Source of the DNA: Streptomyces uncialis
GTDB taxonomy: Bacteria > Actinomycetota > Actinomycetes > Streptomycetales > Streptomycetaceae
Assembly: GCF_036250755.1 (NCBI RefSeq)
Contig: NZ_CP109583.1
Coordinates: forward strand, 6,115,501-6,179,500
Direction: 5' to 3'
DNA length: 64,000 nucleotides
The notes beneath the pieces were generated by a model that made no database searches, was not told the DNA's origin, and saw only the letters and a program-made list of their open reading frames with translations. The translations under genes and the position numbers were made by a program. This document shows positions 43,236-52,878 of the stretch, piece after piece; position 1 is the stretch's first letter, and the number at the start of each line of letters is the position of its first letter.

Positions 43236-43604
43236 CCGCGCCTCTCCGATCCTCCCGCGCGGCCGGTCACCCACCGCCCGCCCAGTATGGCCGCACACCC
43301 CCCGCCCCCATGCCCGGAGCCCGGCTGTGCCCGGCGCCCACCCCCGAGCTCCGCGCCCACCCCCGAGCTCCGCGCCCACCCCCACGCGCCGCGCCCGCCC
43401 CTACGCGCTGCACCCGCCCCCGAGCTCCGCGCCCGCCTTCGTGCTCCGCACCCACCCCCGCCCGGCACCCGAGGCCTCCGGCCCCCCGCCCGGCATCCGA
43501 TGCCTTCGGCCCCGTCCAGCACCCGATCCCCCGCCCCCCGCCCCCCGCTGCCCCCACCCCACCCCACCCCACCCCGACACTCCCCCCGCCCTCCCCCCCC
43601 GAAC
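43236..43604. repeat. Strand-asymmetric C-rich repeat region
   Basis: About 370 bp that is extremely C-rich on the plus strand. It contains degenerate tandem copies of CACCCCCGAGCTCCGCGCC (about 43340-43450) and long C-runs up to the stop of the PucR gene. No gene. It could form G-quadruplexes on the minus-strand transcript. Confidence 0.7.
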
Positions 43605-45200
43605 TCACCCCCCGCCCGACCGCCCCCCACGGCTCAGCGCGAACCAGAGCTCCATCCGTACGTCCGGGTCGTCGAGGTCCGTGCCCAGGAGGTCCGCGCA
43701 GCGGGCCACGCGCTGGCGGACGGTGTTGCGGTGCACGTCGAGGGCCACCGCCGTACGGTCCCAGCCGCCGTGCAGGGAGAGCCAGGTGCGCAGGGTCTCC
43801 GTCAGCGCGGGTCCGTTGGGCGCCGTAAGGAGTGGGGCGAGCAGGGCCCGTGCGTGGCGGTCGGCGTCGGCGGCCGGGACCAGGGACGCCAGCCCGCCCC
43901 CGTCACCCCGGTGCCGGACCAGCGGCGCGCGGACCGCCAGCGCGCGGGACAGCGCACGCGCCGCCTGCGCGTCGGCCGCGCCGAGGTCGCCGCCCGGCGC
44001 GCTCAGCCCGAGCGTCCACCCCGGCTGCGGCGGCACCTCCGGGGCGTCGGGGAGCAGGACCCGTACGGTGTCCCGTCCCGGATCGACCAGCGCCGAACCG
44101 AGGGCCGCCCCGAACGCCGCCGCGGCGACCGGATCGGCCGGTCCGGACGCGGGCCGCGCGTGGACCAAGGTCCACCGCTCACCCCCGAGCAGTCCCAGCG
44201 CCTCCTCCGGCGCCGCGCCCAGCAGCAGCCGTACGAGCGCCGCCGACCGAGCGGCCTGCGCGGTGCCCTGGTGCTCCCCGGTCAGCAGCGACAGCAGGAC
44301 CACCGCGACCCCGGTGACCGTATGGTCGCCGGGCTCCCGCCGTTCCCCGGCCACCCCGAGCGCGAACCCCTGGCCGCCGCCCAGCGCGTACGCGGCGAGC
44401 GGCACCCCGCCGACGGTGTCCGTCGCCGACGCGGGCTCCGCCGGACCGCCGCCGACCCGGCCCGCCAGCTCCAGCACCCCGTCCCGGACCGCCGCCCGGG
44501 TCGCCGCCCCCGCGCCCGGTACCGGACCGGCCTCCCGGACGACCGCGCCGTCCGGGCCCACGAGCGCGGCCCAGCCGCCGCCGAGCCGCCGGGCGAGCTG
44601 CCCGAGGACCGCCGGTACGGGGTCGGGGCGGGCCGCCGCGGAGGCGAGGGCCTGCTGGTCACGCGTCACCCGGCGCAGCTCCGCGTGCCGGATGCGCGTC
44701 ATGATCGCGAACACCGCGCGGGCCACCCCGGAGAACGTGGTGCGCGGCGGCACCTCGATCAGCGGCAGCCCGTACCGGTCGCACGCCGCGATCAGCGCGT
44801 ACGGGACGGTGTCGTGGACCGGGGCGAGCCCGAAGCCGACCGCCGCGCCGCCCGCCGCGACGACCCGGGACACATAGGCGTCCCAGTACGGCCCGCTCCG
44901 CGCCCCGTCCGTCGCCTCCGCCGTGTGCGCCCCGGCCGTGAGCAGCAGCTCGCCGCCCAGCAGATACGGGTACGGGTCGGACATCTCGGAGGTGTGCGCC
45001 CACAGGATCACGGTCGCCGCGTCCCGGGGCCCGGCGAGCTGCCGCAGCCCCAGATCGTCCCGCGCCAGCAGTGCGGTGAGCGGGACGGGCGGGGTGGGCG
45101 GGACGGCGGCGGGCACGGGGTCCGACGGGAGCGGGGGAGTGGGCGGAGTGGACTGGGTCGGCGGGGCTGGAGGGCGTGATGTCGGCTCGTCGGGCGGCAC
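43605..45200 (-). CDS. PucR-family (CdaR-like) transcriptional regulator
   Basis: 531 residues. The N-terminal PucR domain runs to about residue 160 ('LTALLARDDLGLRQLAGPRD', 'YPYLLGGELLLTAGAHTAEA'), followed by 'FSGVARAVFAIMTRIRHAEL', a degenerate GGDEF-like middle domain, and the C-terminal HTH_30 'TWLSLHGGWDRTAVALDVHR' then 'NTVRQRVARCADLLGTDLDD'. PucR proteins control purine, amine or amino-acid catabolism. This one is divergent from a sodium/solute symporter followed by agmatinase and a ThDP enzyme, which it probably activates. GTG 45200 (VPPDEPTSRPP) follows GGAGGG. Confidence 0.88.
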   Translation of the reverse strand: MPPDEPTSRPPAPPTQSTPPTPPLPSDPVPAAVPPTPPVPLTALLARDDLGLRQLAGPRDAATVILWAHTSEMSDPYPYLLGGELLLTAGAHTAEATDGARSGPYWDAYVSRVVAAGGAAVGFGLAPVHDTVPYALIAACDRYGLPLIEVPPRTTFSGVARAVFAIMTRIRHAELRRVTRDQQALASAAARPDPVPAVLGQLARRLGGGWAALVGPDGAVVREAGPVPGAGAATRAAVRDGVLELAGRVGGGPAEPASATDTVGGVPLAAYALGGGQGFALGVAGERREPGDHTVTGVAVVLLSLLTGEHQGTAQAARSAALVRLLLGAAPEEALGLLGGERWTLVHARPASGPADPVAAAAFGAALGSALVDPGRDTVRVLLPDAPEVPPQPGWTLGLSAPGGDLGAADAQAARALSRALAVRAPLVRHRGDGGGLASLVPAADADRHARALLAPLLTAPNGPALTETLRTWLSLHGGWDRTAVALDVHRNTVRQRVARCADLLGTDLDDPDVRMELWFALSRGGRSGGG

Positions 45201-45540
45201 GGGGTGGACGTTCCCTCCATCGAAGTCGTGAGAAGTGGATGAAACGTACACTTCAGCGTTGCTTTCCGGCCACCTATCGTCGTCCCTGCCGGTGACCGCG
45301 TCACGGCGGACAGCGTTCGGACGGCCCTGGCCGGGTCGGACGCTGTCCCTCGCGACGCGGCCACCGGCGGCCCGCCCGCGCACCCCCCGACCCGCCCCGC
45401 GACGCGCGAGCCCGACCCGACCGGACCCGACCCGCACCCCGCTCACCGCCGCACCCCGCCGCACCCCGCACCCGCTCACCGCCGCACCCCGCTCACCGTC
45501 CCCCCGCAGCACCGCCGCCGAGGCGCGAAGGAGGCCCCGT
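45201..45540. other. Divergent promoter region with C-rich tandem words
   Basis: About 340 bp between the PucR and symporter genes. From 45400 to 45510 it consists of repeated CACCCCGC and GCTCACCGCCGCACCCC words. It must contain both promoters and the PucR target site. The half-site ATCGAAGT...near 45220 is AT-richer, but no certain operator is visible. Confidence 0.45.
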
Positions 45541-47109
45541 ATGGCCGTCGACTACGCAGTGATCGCCGTCTATCTGGCAGGCATGCTGGCCATGGGCTGG
45601 TGGGGCATGCGCCGCGCCAAGTCCAAGAGCGATTTCCTGGTCGCGGGCCGCCGCCTCGGCCCCGTCATGTACTCCGGCACCATCGCCGCGATCGTCCTCG
45701 GCGGCGCCTCCACCATCGGCGGCGTGGGCCTCGGCTACCAGTACGGGCTCTCCGGCGCCTGGATGGTCCTCACCATCGGCCTCGGACTACTGGCCCTGTC
45801 GGTGTTCTTCTCGGCGCGGATCGCCCGGCTGAAGGTGTACACCGTCTCCGAGATGCTGGACCTGCGCTACGGCGGCCGGGCCGGGGTGATCTCCGGGGTC
45901 GTCATGTGGGCGTACACCCTGATGCTCGCGGTGACCTCGACCATCGCCTACGCCACCATCTTCGACGTCATGTTCGACCTGAACCGCACCCTCTCGATCA
46001 TCCTCGGCGGTTCCATCGTCGTCGCGTACTCCACGCTCGGCGGGATGTGGTCGATCACGCTCACCGACATGGTCCAGTTCGTGGTGAAGACCGTCGGCAT
46101 CCTGCTGCTGCTCCTGCCGATCGCGGTGATCAAGGCGGGCGGCTTCAGCGAGATGAAGGCCCAGCTGCCGACCGAGTACTTCGACCCGCTCGGCATCGGC
46201 GGCGAGACGATCTTCACCTATGTGCTGATCTACACCTTCGGCATGCTCATCGGGCAGGACATCTGGCAGCGCGTCTTCACCGCCCGCAGCGACACCACGG
46301 CCCGCTGGGGCGGGATGGCCGCCGGTACGTACTGCCTCGTCTACGCCGTCGCCGGAGCCGTCATCGGCACCGCCGCCAAGGTGCTGTACCCGAAGCTCGC
46401 CGCCGACGACGCCTTCGCCACCATCGTCAAGGAGGAGCTGCCGATGGGCGTGCGCGGGCTCGTGCTGGCCGCCGCGCTCGCCGCTGTGATGTCCACGTCG
46501 TCCGGTGCGCTGATCGCCTGCGCGACCGTCGCCAACAACGACATATGGTCGCGGCTGCGCGGAGCGGTCGGCCGCCCCGCGCCCGGCCCGGACGGGTCCG
46601 CCCAAGGGGACGACGAGATCGACGAGGTCAAGGGGAACCGGCTGTTCATCCTCGTCATGGGCGTCGGCGTGATCGCGATAGCCATCGCGCTGAACGACGT
46701 CGTGCAGGCGCTGACCGTCGCCTACAACCTCCTCGTCGGCGGGCTGCTCGTACCCATCCTCGGCGGACTCCTGTGGAAGCGCGGCACCGCCGCCGGAGCC
46801 CTCGCCGCCGTCGCCGTCGGCGGGACCGCCGTCATCGGCCTGATGTGGCACTACGGCATCCTCGCCAACGAACCCGTCATGTACGGACTGCTCGCCTCCC
46901 TCGCCGTCTACGTCACCGTCTCGCTGGCGACCCCGCCCACCGACCCGGAAACGCTGGCCGCCTGGCGGGAACGCGTCGCGGGCCGCGCCCCCGAGCCGGG
47001 CGCCGCACCCGAGCCGGGCGCCGCAGCGGTTCCCGGGCCCGCAGCGGTTCCCGGGCCCGCGGAGGGGCAGCGGTCCGCGGTGGGCCACACTGGAAGCACG
47101 AGCGGGTAG
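45541..47109 (+). CDS. Sodium/solute symporter (SSS family)
   Basis: 522 residues, about 13 transmembrane helices. Typical SSS features: 'SKSDFLVAGRRLGPVMYSGT', 'GGASTIGGVGLGYQYGLSGA' (sodium-site helix), 'GQDIWQRVFTARSDTTARWG' (family signature) and 'AAVMSTSSGALIACATVANN'. Together with the downstream agmatinase and ThDP enzyme and the divergent PucR regulator, it probably imports an amine or guanidino compound; the exact solute is unknown. ATG 45541 with GAAGGAGG. The C-terminal cytoplasmic tail is made of two doubled 18-bp repeats (46987-47058) encoding APEPGA and AAVPGP. Confidence 0.92.
   Translation: MAVDYAVIAVYLAGMLAMGWWGMRRAKSKSDFLVAGRRLGPVMYSGTIAAIVLGGASTIGGVGLGYQYGLSGAWMVLTIGLGLLALSVFFSARIARLKVYTVSEMLDLRYGGRAGVISGVVMWAYTLMLAVTSTIAYATIFDVMFDLNRTLSIILGGSIVVAYSTLGGMWSITLTDMVQFVVKTVGILLLLLPIAVIKAGGFSEMKAQLPTEYFDPLGIGGETIFTYVLIYTFGMLIGQDIWQRVFTARSDTTARWGGMAAGTYCLVYAVAGAVIGTAAKVLYPKLAADDAFATIVKEELPMGVRGLVLAAALAAVMSTSSGALIACATVANNDIWSRLRGAVGRPAPGPDGSAQGDDEIDEVKGNRLFILVMGVGVIAIAIALNDVVQALTVAYNLLVGGLLVPILGGLLWKRGTAAGALAAVAVGGTAVIGLMWHYGILANEPVMYGLLASLAVYVTVSLATPPTDPETLAAWRERVAGRAPEPGAAPEPGAAAVPGPAAVPGPAEGQRSAVGHTGSTSG
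46987..47058. repeat. Paired 18-bp tandem repeats in the symporter tail
   Basis: Two near-identical units at 46987 and 47005 (GCMCCCGAGCCGGGCGCC) followed by two identical units at 47023 and 47041 (GCAGCGGTTCCCGGGCCC). They are in frame and encode the last Pro/Ala-rich segment. Confidence 0.9.
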
Positions 47110-47348
47110 CACGAGCGACCGGCACCATCCGAGCGCCCGTCCCCGCAGGCCGGCGCACCGCACACCCCGGCAGCCAGGGGGCGGACCGGTACCCCGCCCG
47201 GGTACACCCGGCACGGCACCCGGTCCGCCCGCCGCCGCCCGGCGACAACTGAAGCCACAAGCACCCGGCGGGTGCCCGTACGCGAGGAAACCCGGACGTA
47301 CCCCGGCAGCCGCCGGCCCGCCAGAACCGCACCAGGAGGAGTCCGACG

Positions 47349-48371
47349 ATGAGCACCACCGAGAACCCGGCCGAGGGCACCCCCGCCGCCGCAGGCACCC
47401 AGGGCACCCCGGCCGGCCCCGTCGGCCCCGTGGACTCCTCCCGCGTCCCCCGGTACGCGGGCCCCGCCACCTTCGCGCGGCTGCCCCGCCTCGACCAGGT
47501 GGGCACCACCGACGTGGCCGTCGTCGGCGTCCCCTTCGACACCGGGGTGTCCTACCGTCCCGGCGCCCGCTTCGGCGGCAACGCGATCCGTGAGGCGTCC
47601 CGGCTGCTGCGCCCGTACAACCCGGCGCAGGACGCGTCGCCCTTCGCCCTCGCGCAGGTCGCGGACGCCGGTGACATCGCGGCCAACCCGTTCAACATCC
47701 ACGAGGCCGTCGAGACCATCGAGGCCGCCGCGGACGACCTGCTCGGCAGCGGCGCCCGGATGATGACCCTCGGCGGCGACCACACCATCGCGCTGCCGCT
47801 GCTGCGCTCCGTCGCCAAGAAGCACGGCCCGGTAGCGCTGCTGCACTTCGACGCGCACCTCGACACCTGGGACACCTACTTCGGCGCCGAGTACACGCAC
47901 GGCACCCCGTTCCGGCGGGCCGTCGAGGAGGGCATCCTGGACACCTCCGCCCTCTCCCACGTCGGCATCCGCGGCCCGCTGTACGGCAAGCAGGACCTCA
48001 CCGACGACGAGAAGATGGGCTTCGGCATCGTCACCTCGGCGGACGTCTACCGCCGGGGCGCCGACGAGGTCGCGGACCAGCTGCGCCAGCGCATCGGGGA
48101 CCGCCCGCTGTACATCTCCATCGACATCGACTGCCTCGACCCGGCCCACGCCCCCGGCACCGGCACCCCCGAGGCGGGCGGCATGACCTCCCGCGAGCTC
48201 CTGGAGATCCTGCGCGGCCTGGCCTCCTGCAACCTCGTCTCGGCCGACGTGGTCGAGGTCGCCCCCGCGTACGACCACGCCGAGATCACGGCGGTCGCCG
48301 CGTCCCACACGGCGTACGAGCTGACGACGATCATGGCGCGGCAGATCGCGGCGAGCCGCACGACGGGCTGA
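47349..48371 (+). CDS. speB: Agmatinase/guanidinobutyrase-type ureohydrolase
   Basis: A 340-residue arginase-superfamily enzyme releasing urea from a guanidino substrate. All Mn-binding motifs are present: '[20 protein letters not shown]', '[17 protein letters not shown]' and '[20 protein letters not shown]' followed by [10 protein letters not shown], plus '[19 protein letters not shown]'. Agmatine and guanidinobutyrate enzymes are hard to separate by eye. The neighbouring symporter and ThDP enzyme suggest use of an imported guanidino compound as nitrogen source. ATG 47349 has AGGAGGAG upstream. Downstream of the stop, CCCGTCGCACACCGG-like units are repeated. Confidence 0.93.
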   Translation: MSTTENPAEGTPAAAGTQGTPAGPVGPVDSSRVPRYAGPATFARLPRLDQVGTTDVAVVGVPFDTGVSYRPGARFGGNAIREASRLLRPYNPAQDASPFALAQVADAGDIAANPFNIHEAVETIEAAADDLLGSGARMMTLGGDHTIALPLLRSVAKKHGPVALLHFDAHLDTWDTYFGAEYTHGTPFRRAVEEGILDTSALSHVGIRGPLYGKQDLTDDEKMGFGIVTSADVYRRGADEVADQLRQRIGDRPLYISIDIDCLDPAHAPGTGTPEAGGMTSRELLEILRGLASCNLVSADVVEVAPAYDHAEITAVAASHTAYELTTIMARQIAASRTTG

Positions 48372-48523
48372 CCCGTCGCACACCGGCCCGTCGCACACCG
48401 GCCAGTCCGCACCGGCCTGTCGCACACCGGCCCGGCGTACCCGACACCGGGCCCGCACCAGGCGGCCCCTCCGCGAGGGGCCGCACCTCCACCCCCCCAC
48501 CCCACGACCAGGGAGCGGCTGAA
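48372..48523. repeat. Degenerate tandem repeats after speB
   Basis: CCGTCGCACACCGGCC-like words occur four times from 48374 to 48440, directly after the stop codon. The remainder leads to the ribosome site of the next gene. Confidence 0.75.
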
Positions 48524-50209
48524 GTGACGCACGACCACCACGGGCCCGAACTGCTGCCGACGGCCGCGCAGACCGAGGCGGCGCTGAACCCGCCGCCCGG
48601 ACGCAACGGCGGCGACCTCGTCGTGGAGACGCTCCAGAGCCTCGGCGCGACCACCGTCTTCGGGCTGCCGGGCCAGCACGCGCTCGGCATGTTCGACGCG
48701 CTGCGCCGCAGCGACCTGCGGTACGTGGGCCTGCGCGTGGAGAACAACGCGGGCTTCGCGGCGGACGCCTACGGCCGGGTCACCGGCGAGGCGGCCCCGC
48801 TGCTGCTGTCGACGGGGCCGGGCGCGCTCACCTCGCTCGCCGCGCTCCAGGAGGCGGCGGCGGCGTCGGCGCCCGTGCTGGCGATCTCCAGCCAGATCCC
48901 GGTGGCGGGCCTCGGCGGCGGCCGGCACGGCTATCTGCACGAGCTGCGCGACCAGAAGGCCGCGTTCCGGGACGTGGTGAAGTCCGTCCACACGGTGCGC
49001 ACCGCGTCGCAGATCCCGTCCGCGATCGCGCGGGCGTGGCAGTCGGCGCTGACCGCGCCGCACGGTCCGGTGTGGGTGGAGATCCCGCAGGACGTCCTGC
49101 TGGCCGAGACGCCGATCCCCGTGGTGACGGGCCTCGACGCGACGCCGGACGAGGTGTTCCCGCGCCCCGAGCTGACCGCGGTGGCGGCCGATCTGCTGTC
49201 GCGCGCCGAACGCCCGGTGATCATCGCGGGCGGCGGGGTGGTCCGCTCGGACGCGTCCGGCAAGCTGCGGGCGCTGGCGGAGAAGCTGGACGCGCCGGTC
49301 GTGACGACGTTCGGCGGCAAGGGCGCGTTCCCCTGGAACCATGAACTGTCGCTCCAGTCCTGGCTGGAGGACCGTCACACCACGGACTTCCTGGAGGACG
49401 CGGACGTCCTGCTGGTCGTCGGCTCCGGCCTCGGTGAACTGTCGTCCAACTACCACACGTTCCGCCCCCGGGGCCGGGTCGTCCAGATCGAGGCCGACCT
49501 CGGCAAACTGGAGTCCAACCACCCCGCGCTGGGCATCCACGCGGACGCCCGCCTGGCGCTGGGCGCGCTGCTGGAGACGGTACGGGAGCGGGGCGACACC
49601 GGCGCGGCCGAGCGGGTACGGGGTGTCCTCGACGCGGTACGGGAGCGGATCGCCGGACAGGGACTCGACCTGGAGCAGTCGCTGCTGACGACGATCCGCG
49701 CGGCGCTGCCCGACTCGTCACCGTCCTTCTGGGACATGACGATCCTGGCGTACTGGGCGTGGTCCGCGTTCGACGCGCGGCGGCCCAACACGATGCACTC
49801 CGCGCAGGGTGCCGGGGGCCTCGGTTACGGTTTCCCCGCCGCGCTGGGCGCGGCGGCGGCGGACCCGTCCCGCCCGGCCCTCGCGGTGTCCGGCGACGGC
49901 GGCGCGATGTACTCGATCGCCGAGCTGGCGACGGCCCGCCAGTACGACCTGAACGTCACGTGGCTGATCGTGGACGACGGCGGCTACGGCATCCTCCGCG
50001 AGTACATGACCGACACGTTCGGCGAGGCCACGGGCACGGAACTGTCCCGCCCGGACTTCGTCGCCCTCGCGGAGTCCTTCGGAGTCCCCGCGACCCTGGC
50101 GACCCCGGACACCCTGGGCGCCACCTTGACGAAGTCGTTCGCGGAGAGCGGCCCTTCGGTGGTGGTCCTCCCGGCGGTACTGAGGATGTTCGCGCCTACG
50201 CATTTGTAG
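48524..50209 (+). CDS. ThDP-dependent enzyme, acetolactate synthase-like
   Basis: A 561-residue three-domain ThDP enzyme. The N-terminal PYR domain has the catalytic Glu in 'LRVENNAGFAADAYGRVTGE', the central domain starts near 'RPVIIAGGGVVRSDASGKLR', and the C-terminal PP domain has the ThDP/Mg motif 'ALAVSGDGGAMYSIAELATA' and 'DLNVTWLIVDDGGYGILREY'. Its gene order after speB is conserved in Streptomyces as I recall, but the reaction is unproven; a 2-oxo acid derived from the guanidino substrate would fit. GTG start 48524. The 3' end is 147 bp from CRISPR array 1. Confidence 0.9.
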   Translation: MTHDHHGPELLPTAAQTEAALNPPPGRNGGDLVVETLQSLGATTVFGLPGQHALGMFDALRRSDLRYVGLRVENNAGFAADAYGRVTGEAAPLLLSTGPGALTSLAALQEAAAASAPVLAISSQIPVAGLGGGRHGYLHELRDQKAAFRDVVKSVHTVRTASQIPSAIARAWQSALTAPHGPVWVEIPQDVLLAETPIPVVTGLDATPDEVFPRPELTAVAADLLSRAERPVIIAGGGVVRSDASGKLRALAEKLDAPVVTTFGGKGAFPWNHELSLQSWLEDRHTTDFLEDADVLLVVGSGLGELSSNYHTFRPRGRVVQIEADLGKLESNHPALGIHADARLALGALLETVRERGDTGAAERVRGVLDAVRERIAGQGLDLEQSLLTTIRAALPDSSPSFWDMTILAYWAWSAFDARRPNTMHSAQGAGGLGYGFPAALGAAAADPSRPALAVSGDGGAMYSIAELATARQYDLNVTWLIVDDGGYGILREYMTDTFGEATGTELSRPDFVALAESFGVPATLATPDTLGATLTKSFAESGPSVVVLPAVLRMFAPTHL

Positions 50210-50356
50210 GGGGCGGGGGTTGGGGGTGGGGGTGGGGAGTGTTGTGGGTGCGGCTCCCTACCCCACTGTGAACGTTCGCGGGGCGGTGTGCCTGGGGCTG
50301 TCCTTGGGGGTGCGGGGACCACGGTTTGCGGAGGTTGTTGAGCCACTGGCGGACTG

Positions 50357-50994
50357 GGACATCCCCGCGCGTGTGGGGACCACAAACTCCTCGAAACGTC
50401 GATCACCGCCGACGGCGGACCACTCCCGCGCATGCGGGGACCACTCCAGCAGGTCGTTGTTCACGTAGGCGGGGACCGGACCACCCGCGCGCGTGCGAGG
50501 ACTACGCCCCCCGACCAACACTTTCGTGCTGAGCCGGTCGGACCACCCCCGCGCGTGCGGGGACTACGCCTTGTACTCGACGTCTTCGCCCTCGTCCACG
50601 GGACCACCCCCGCGCGTACGGGGACTACCGTCCTGAGTGGGGAAGCGGACCGCCCGGTAAGGGACCACCCCCGCGCGTGCGGGGACTACCTGGTGCTCCT
50701 CCTGGCGGAGGCGTACTACGGAGGACCACCCCCGCGCGTGCGGGGACTACACGACGATGCCGTCCTTCCACGGCTGCGCGCCCGGACCACCCCCGCGCGT
50801 GCGGGGACTACCCCGAGAACCCCACGCCCCGCCCGGAGTACCCGGGACCACCCCCGCGCGTGCGGGGACTACCCGACCCTGGACCGCGAGCGGATCGAAG
50901 CGTACGGACCACCCCCGCGCGTGCGGGGACTACATCGACAACGGAGAGCGTAAGGACACGGACGCGGGACCACCCCCGCGCGTGCGGGGACTAC
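50357..50994 (-). CRISPR. CRISPR array 1 (type I-E-like repeats, 11 repeats)
   Basis: Eleven 28-bp repeats start at 50357, 50417, 50478, 50540, 50601, 50662, 50723, 50784, 50845, 50906 and 50967, separated by 32-34-bp spacers. The plus-strand consensus begins GGACCACCCCCGCGCG and ends TGCGGGGACTAC. The repeat hairpin (CCCCGC/GCGGGG) is that of I-E families. Repeats at the left end are degenerate (50357, 50417, 50478), and a further decayed one may exist at about 50300-50322. The right end is therefore the leader side and the array is transcribed from the minus strand. No cas genes are nearby. Peptide-like frames (e.g. DHPRACGDY) are translations of the repeat. Confidence 0.97.
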
Positions 50995-51180
50995 ACTTCC
51001 TGACCTGCGGGTTTCTCAGCGGATCGGCCCGTTTTCCTTTAGTCGCATCGCACCCGGGCGTTCGCCCTTGGCGCCCCCTCCGCACAAGGCACGTACCCGA
51101 ACAGCCGATCCGTCCCGGGTGAAGGGTACAACCGGCCCCCGACCGGGTCCCGTCCGTTGCGAGTCGTAGTGGGCGCAACG
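50995..51180 (-). promoter_or_regulatory. Leader of CRISPR array 1
   Basis: Directly right of the last repeat is a stretch shared with the other two arrays: ACTTCCTGACCTG, then CCGTTTTCCTTTAGTCGCAT, and further out GGTACAACCGG and GGGCGCAACGAGT. Array 2 shares about 190 bp of it. It should contain the array promoter and integration-host signals, read on the minus strand. Confidence 0.85.
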
Positions 51181-51187
51181 AGTTAGG

Positions 51188-51216
51188 CCCCGCCCCAGGG
51201 AGTGAACGGGGCGGGG
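51188..51216 (-). terminator. Hairpin terminator of the FG-GAP gene
   Basis: A perfect 9-bp GC stem CCCCGCCCC/GGGGCGGGG with an 11-nt loop, 35 bp after the stop codon of the minus-strand gene. Confidence 0.75.
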
Positions 51217-51250
51217 TGGCGCCACAGGTACGGGTCGTTGTGGGGCCGGG

Positions 51251-52606
51251 TCAGTGGAGGATGCCGGTGACCTCGTACGTGGCGATCCCCCTGATGCCGG
51301 AGGTCGTGACGCCCGTGCGGCTGCCGGGCAGGCGCAAGGAGCCCTGGTTGCCGGTGACATGCAGATCGGCGCGGCTGTCGCCGTTGACGTCCCGGAGCCG
51401 TACCACTTTGCCGAACTCCTCGTTCTGGGTGACCGAGCCGGGCACTCCGGCCGTCGCGCGGTCGAAGTACTGGGAGTTCTCGCCGGACAGCCCCAGCTTG
51501 CTCCCGCGCAGGACGTGGACCGCGCCCGCGTCGGCGCGGCCGTTCAGCTTCTCGCCGCCGGCACCGATCGCGAGGTCCGGGTTCCCGTCCCCGTTCACGT
51601 CGCCCACCGCGACGGACGAGCCGAAGCGGTCACCCGCCTCGGGGGACCCGGCGACACCGGACGTGGCCTGCGTGATCCGCTTGTAGGAGCCCGCGCCCTT
51701 GCCCGTTCCGCTCCACAGGGTGACGTAGCCCTTCGCACCGTTCGTGTCGGGCGTGCCGATGGCGATGTCGCCGTAGCCGTCCTTGTCGAAGTCCGTGACG
51801 ACCCCCTCGCCCATGTCGTCCTGGACCACGTCGATCGGGATGGTCCGGCCCTGGACGAGTCCCGTGGCGCCGCCCCGGTAGAAGCGGGCGTGTCCGGTCA
51901 GGCGGCTGTTCGCGGGTATGGAGCCGAGGATCACCAGGTCGGTGGCGCGGTCCTTGGTGACCTTGCCCGCGATCAGGTTGGCCGCGTAGTAGCGGCCGGT
52001 GTCGACGTGGACGGGCCGTACGGCGATGGCGGCGCGGGAGTACGTGCCCTGGAGGACGAACGCGTCGGAGGACTCGACGGCGGCGAGTTCGGTGTCGCCG
52101 TCCCCGTCGAAGTCACCGGTGGCGAGGTCGCTGCCGAACAGGTTCCACGCCTGGTACCCGGCGGACGGTACGGAGGTGCCGCCGGAGAGGCCGGAGGGGG
52201 AGCCCCACAGGATGGTGACGGCACCGCGCTGGTCGCGGCCGCCGATGTCCTCGCCGGTGGCGGAGACGGCGAGGTCGCCGTACCCGTCACGGTCGAAGTC
52301 GGCGGCGGTGCGGACCTCGCCGAACAGGTCGCCCGCCTCGTCGGCGCCGGGGACACCGGGGCTGTCCTGGTGGATGAGCTGGGACGCGCCCCCGATTCCT
52401 CGTGACGTACCGAAGACGACGCGGACCGTGCCGCCGGGGCTGCTGGTGGAGGCGGAGGCGTAGTCGCGGAACCCGTCACCGTTGAAGTCGTCGGGGAACG
52501 TGGCCTGCGGAGCCGCTCCAGCGGCACCCGCCGGAATGGCCAGCAGCCCGCCGCTGAGCGCGACGACCGCGGCCGTCGCGAGGCTGAGACGAAGGGACTT
52601 GCGCAT
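51251..52606 (-). CDS. Secreted FG-GAP (integrin-like beta-propeller) repeat protein
   Basis: 451 residues. The signal peptide 'MRKSLRLSLATAAVVALSGG' is followed by a cleavable Ala-rich end. About seven FG-GAP repeats follow, each with a calcium-loop pattern such as 'DDFNGDGFRDYASAS', 'ADFDRDGYGDLAVSA', 'GDFDGDGDTELAAVE', 'TDFDKDGYGDIAIGT' and 'GDVNGDGNPDLAIGAGGEKL', giving a seven-bladed propeller. Such streptomycete proteins are extracellular and of unknown ligand. ATG 52606 is chosen at the signal peptide; a longer frame adds an unlikely N-terminus. It is placed between a CRISPR leader and the CYTH/HTH operon. Confidence 0.93.
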   Translation of the reverse strand: MRKSLRLSLATAAVVALSGGLLAIPAGAAGAAPQATFPDDFNGDGFRDYASASTSSPGGTVRVVFGTSRGIGGASQLIHQDSPGVPGADEAGDLFGEVRTAADFDRDGYGDLAVSATGEDIGGRDQRGAVTILWGSPSGLSGGTSVPSAGYQAWNLFGSDLATGDFDGDGDTELAAVESSDAFVLQGTYSRAAIAVRPVHVDTGRYYAANLIAGKVTKDRATDLVILGSIPANSRLTGHARFYRGGATGLVQGRTIPIDVVQDDMGEGVVTDFDKDGYGDIAIGTPDTNGAKGYVTLWSGTGKGAGSYKRITQATSGVAGSPEAGDRFGSSVAVGDVNGDGNPDLAIGAGGEKLNGRADAGAVHVLRGSKLGLSGENSQYFDRATAGVPGSVTQNEEFGKVVRLRDVNGDSRADLHVTGNQGSLRLPGSRTGVTTSGIRGIATYEVTGILH

Positions 52607-52878
52607 GGGGTGTGGACTCCCAGGTACGTAAGGCGCCGTCCGGTGCACACGGCGGTGGACGAGGAGGGGGGTGCACTGGGAGGACTGCCCAGGGTGCGTG
52701 AGGGTTGTACGCCTTGTACTGCCTTTGCTCGTAGGCCAGTTGGGGAGTGGCGGGCGGTGGCTCCCGCTATCCGGTGGGGCGGTCGAGGTGAAGGAGGAGC
52801 AGGTCGAACCGGGGGCCGCCGGGTGCGTTGCGGGTACGGGCCCGCAGACGGAGCCGAGCCGCTGTGACGTTGAAGACG
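52607..52878. other. Gene-free region between the FG-GAP and CYTH genes
   Basis: About 270 bp. The only structure I notice is GACGT-TGAAG-ACGTC at 52867-52881, next to the CYTH stop, possibly part of its terminator. Confidence 0.4.

Noticed and set aside
50432..51122. Long open frames across the CRISPR arrays encoding repeated 'DHPRACGDY' or 'RTRGGGP'-like peptides (also at 55439-56267 and 59886-61424)
   Set aside because: They are translations of the 28-bp repeats, period 61 bp, in several frames on both strands, without ribosome sites. Not proteins.
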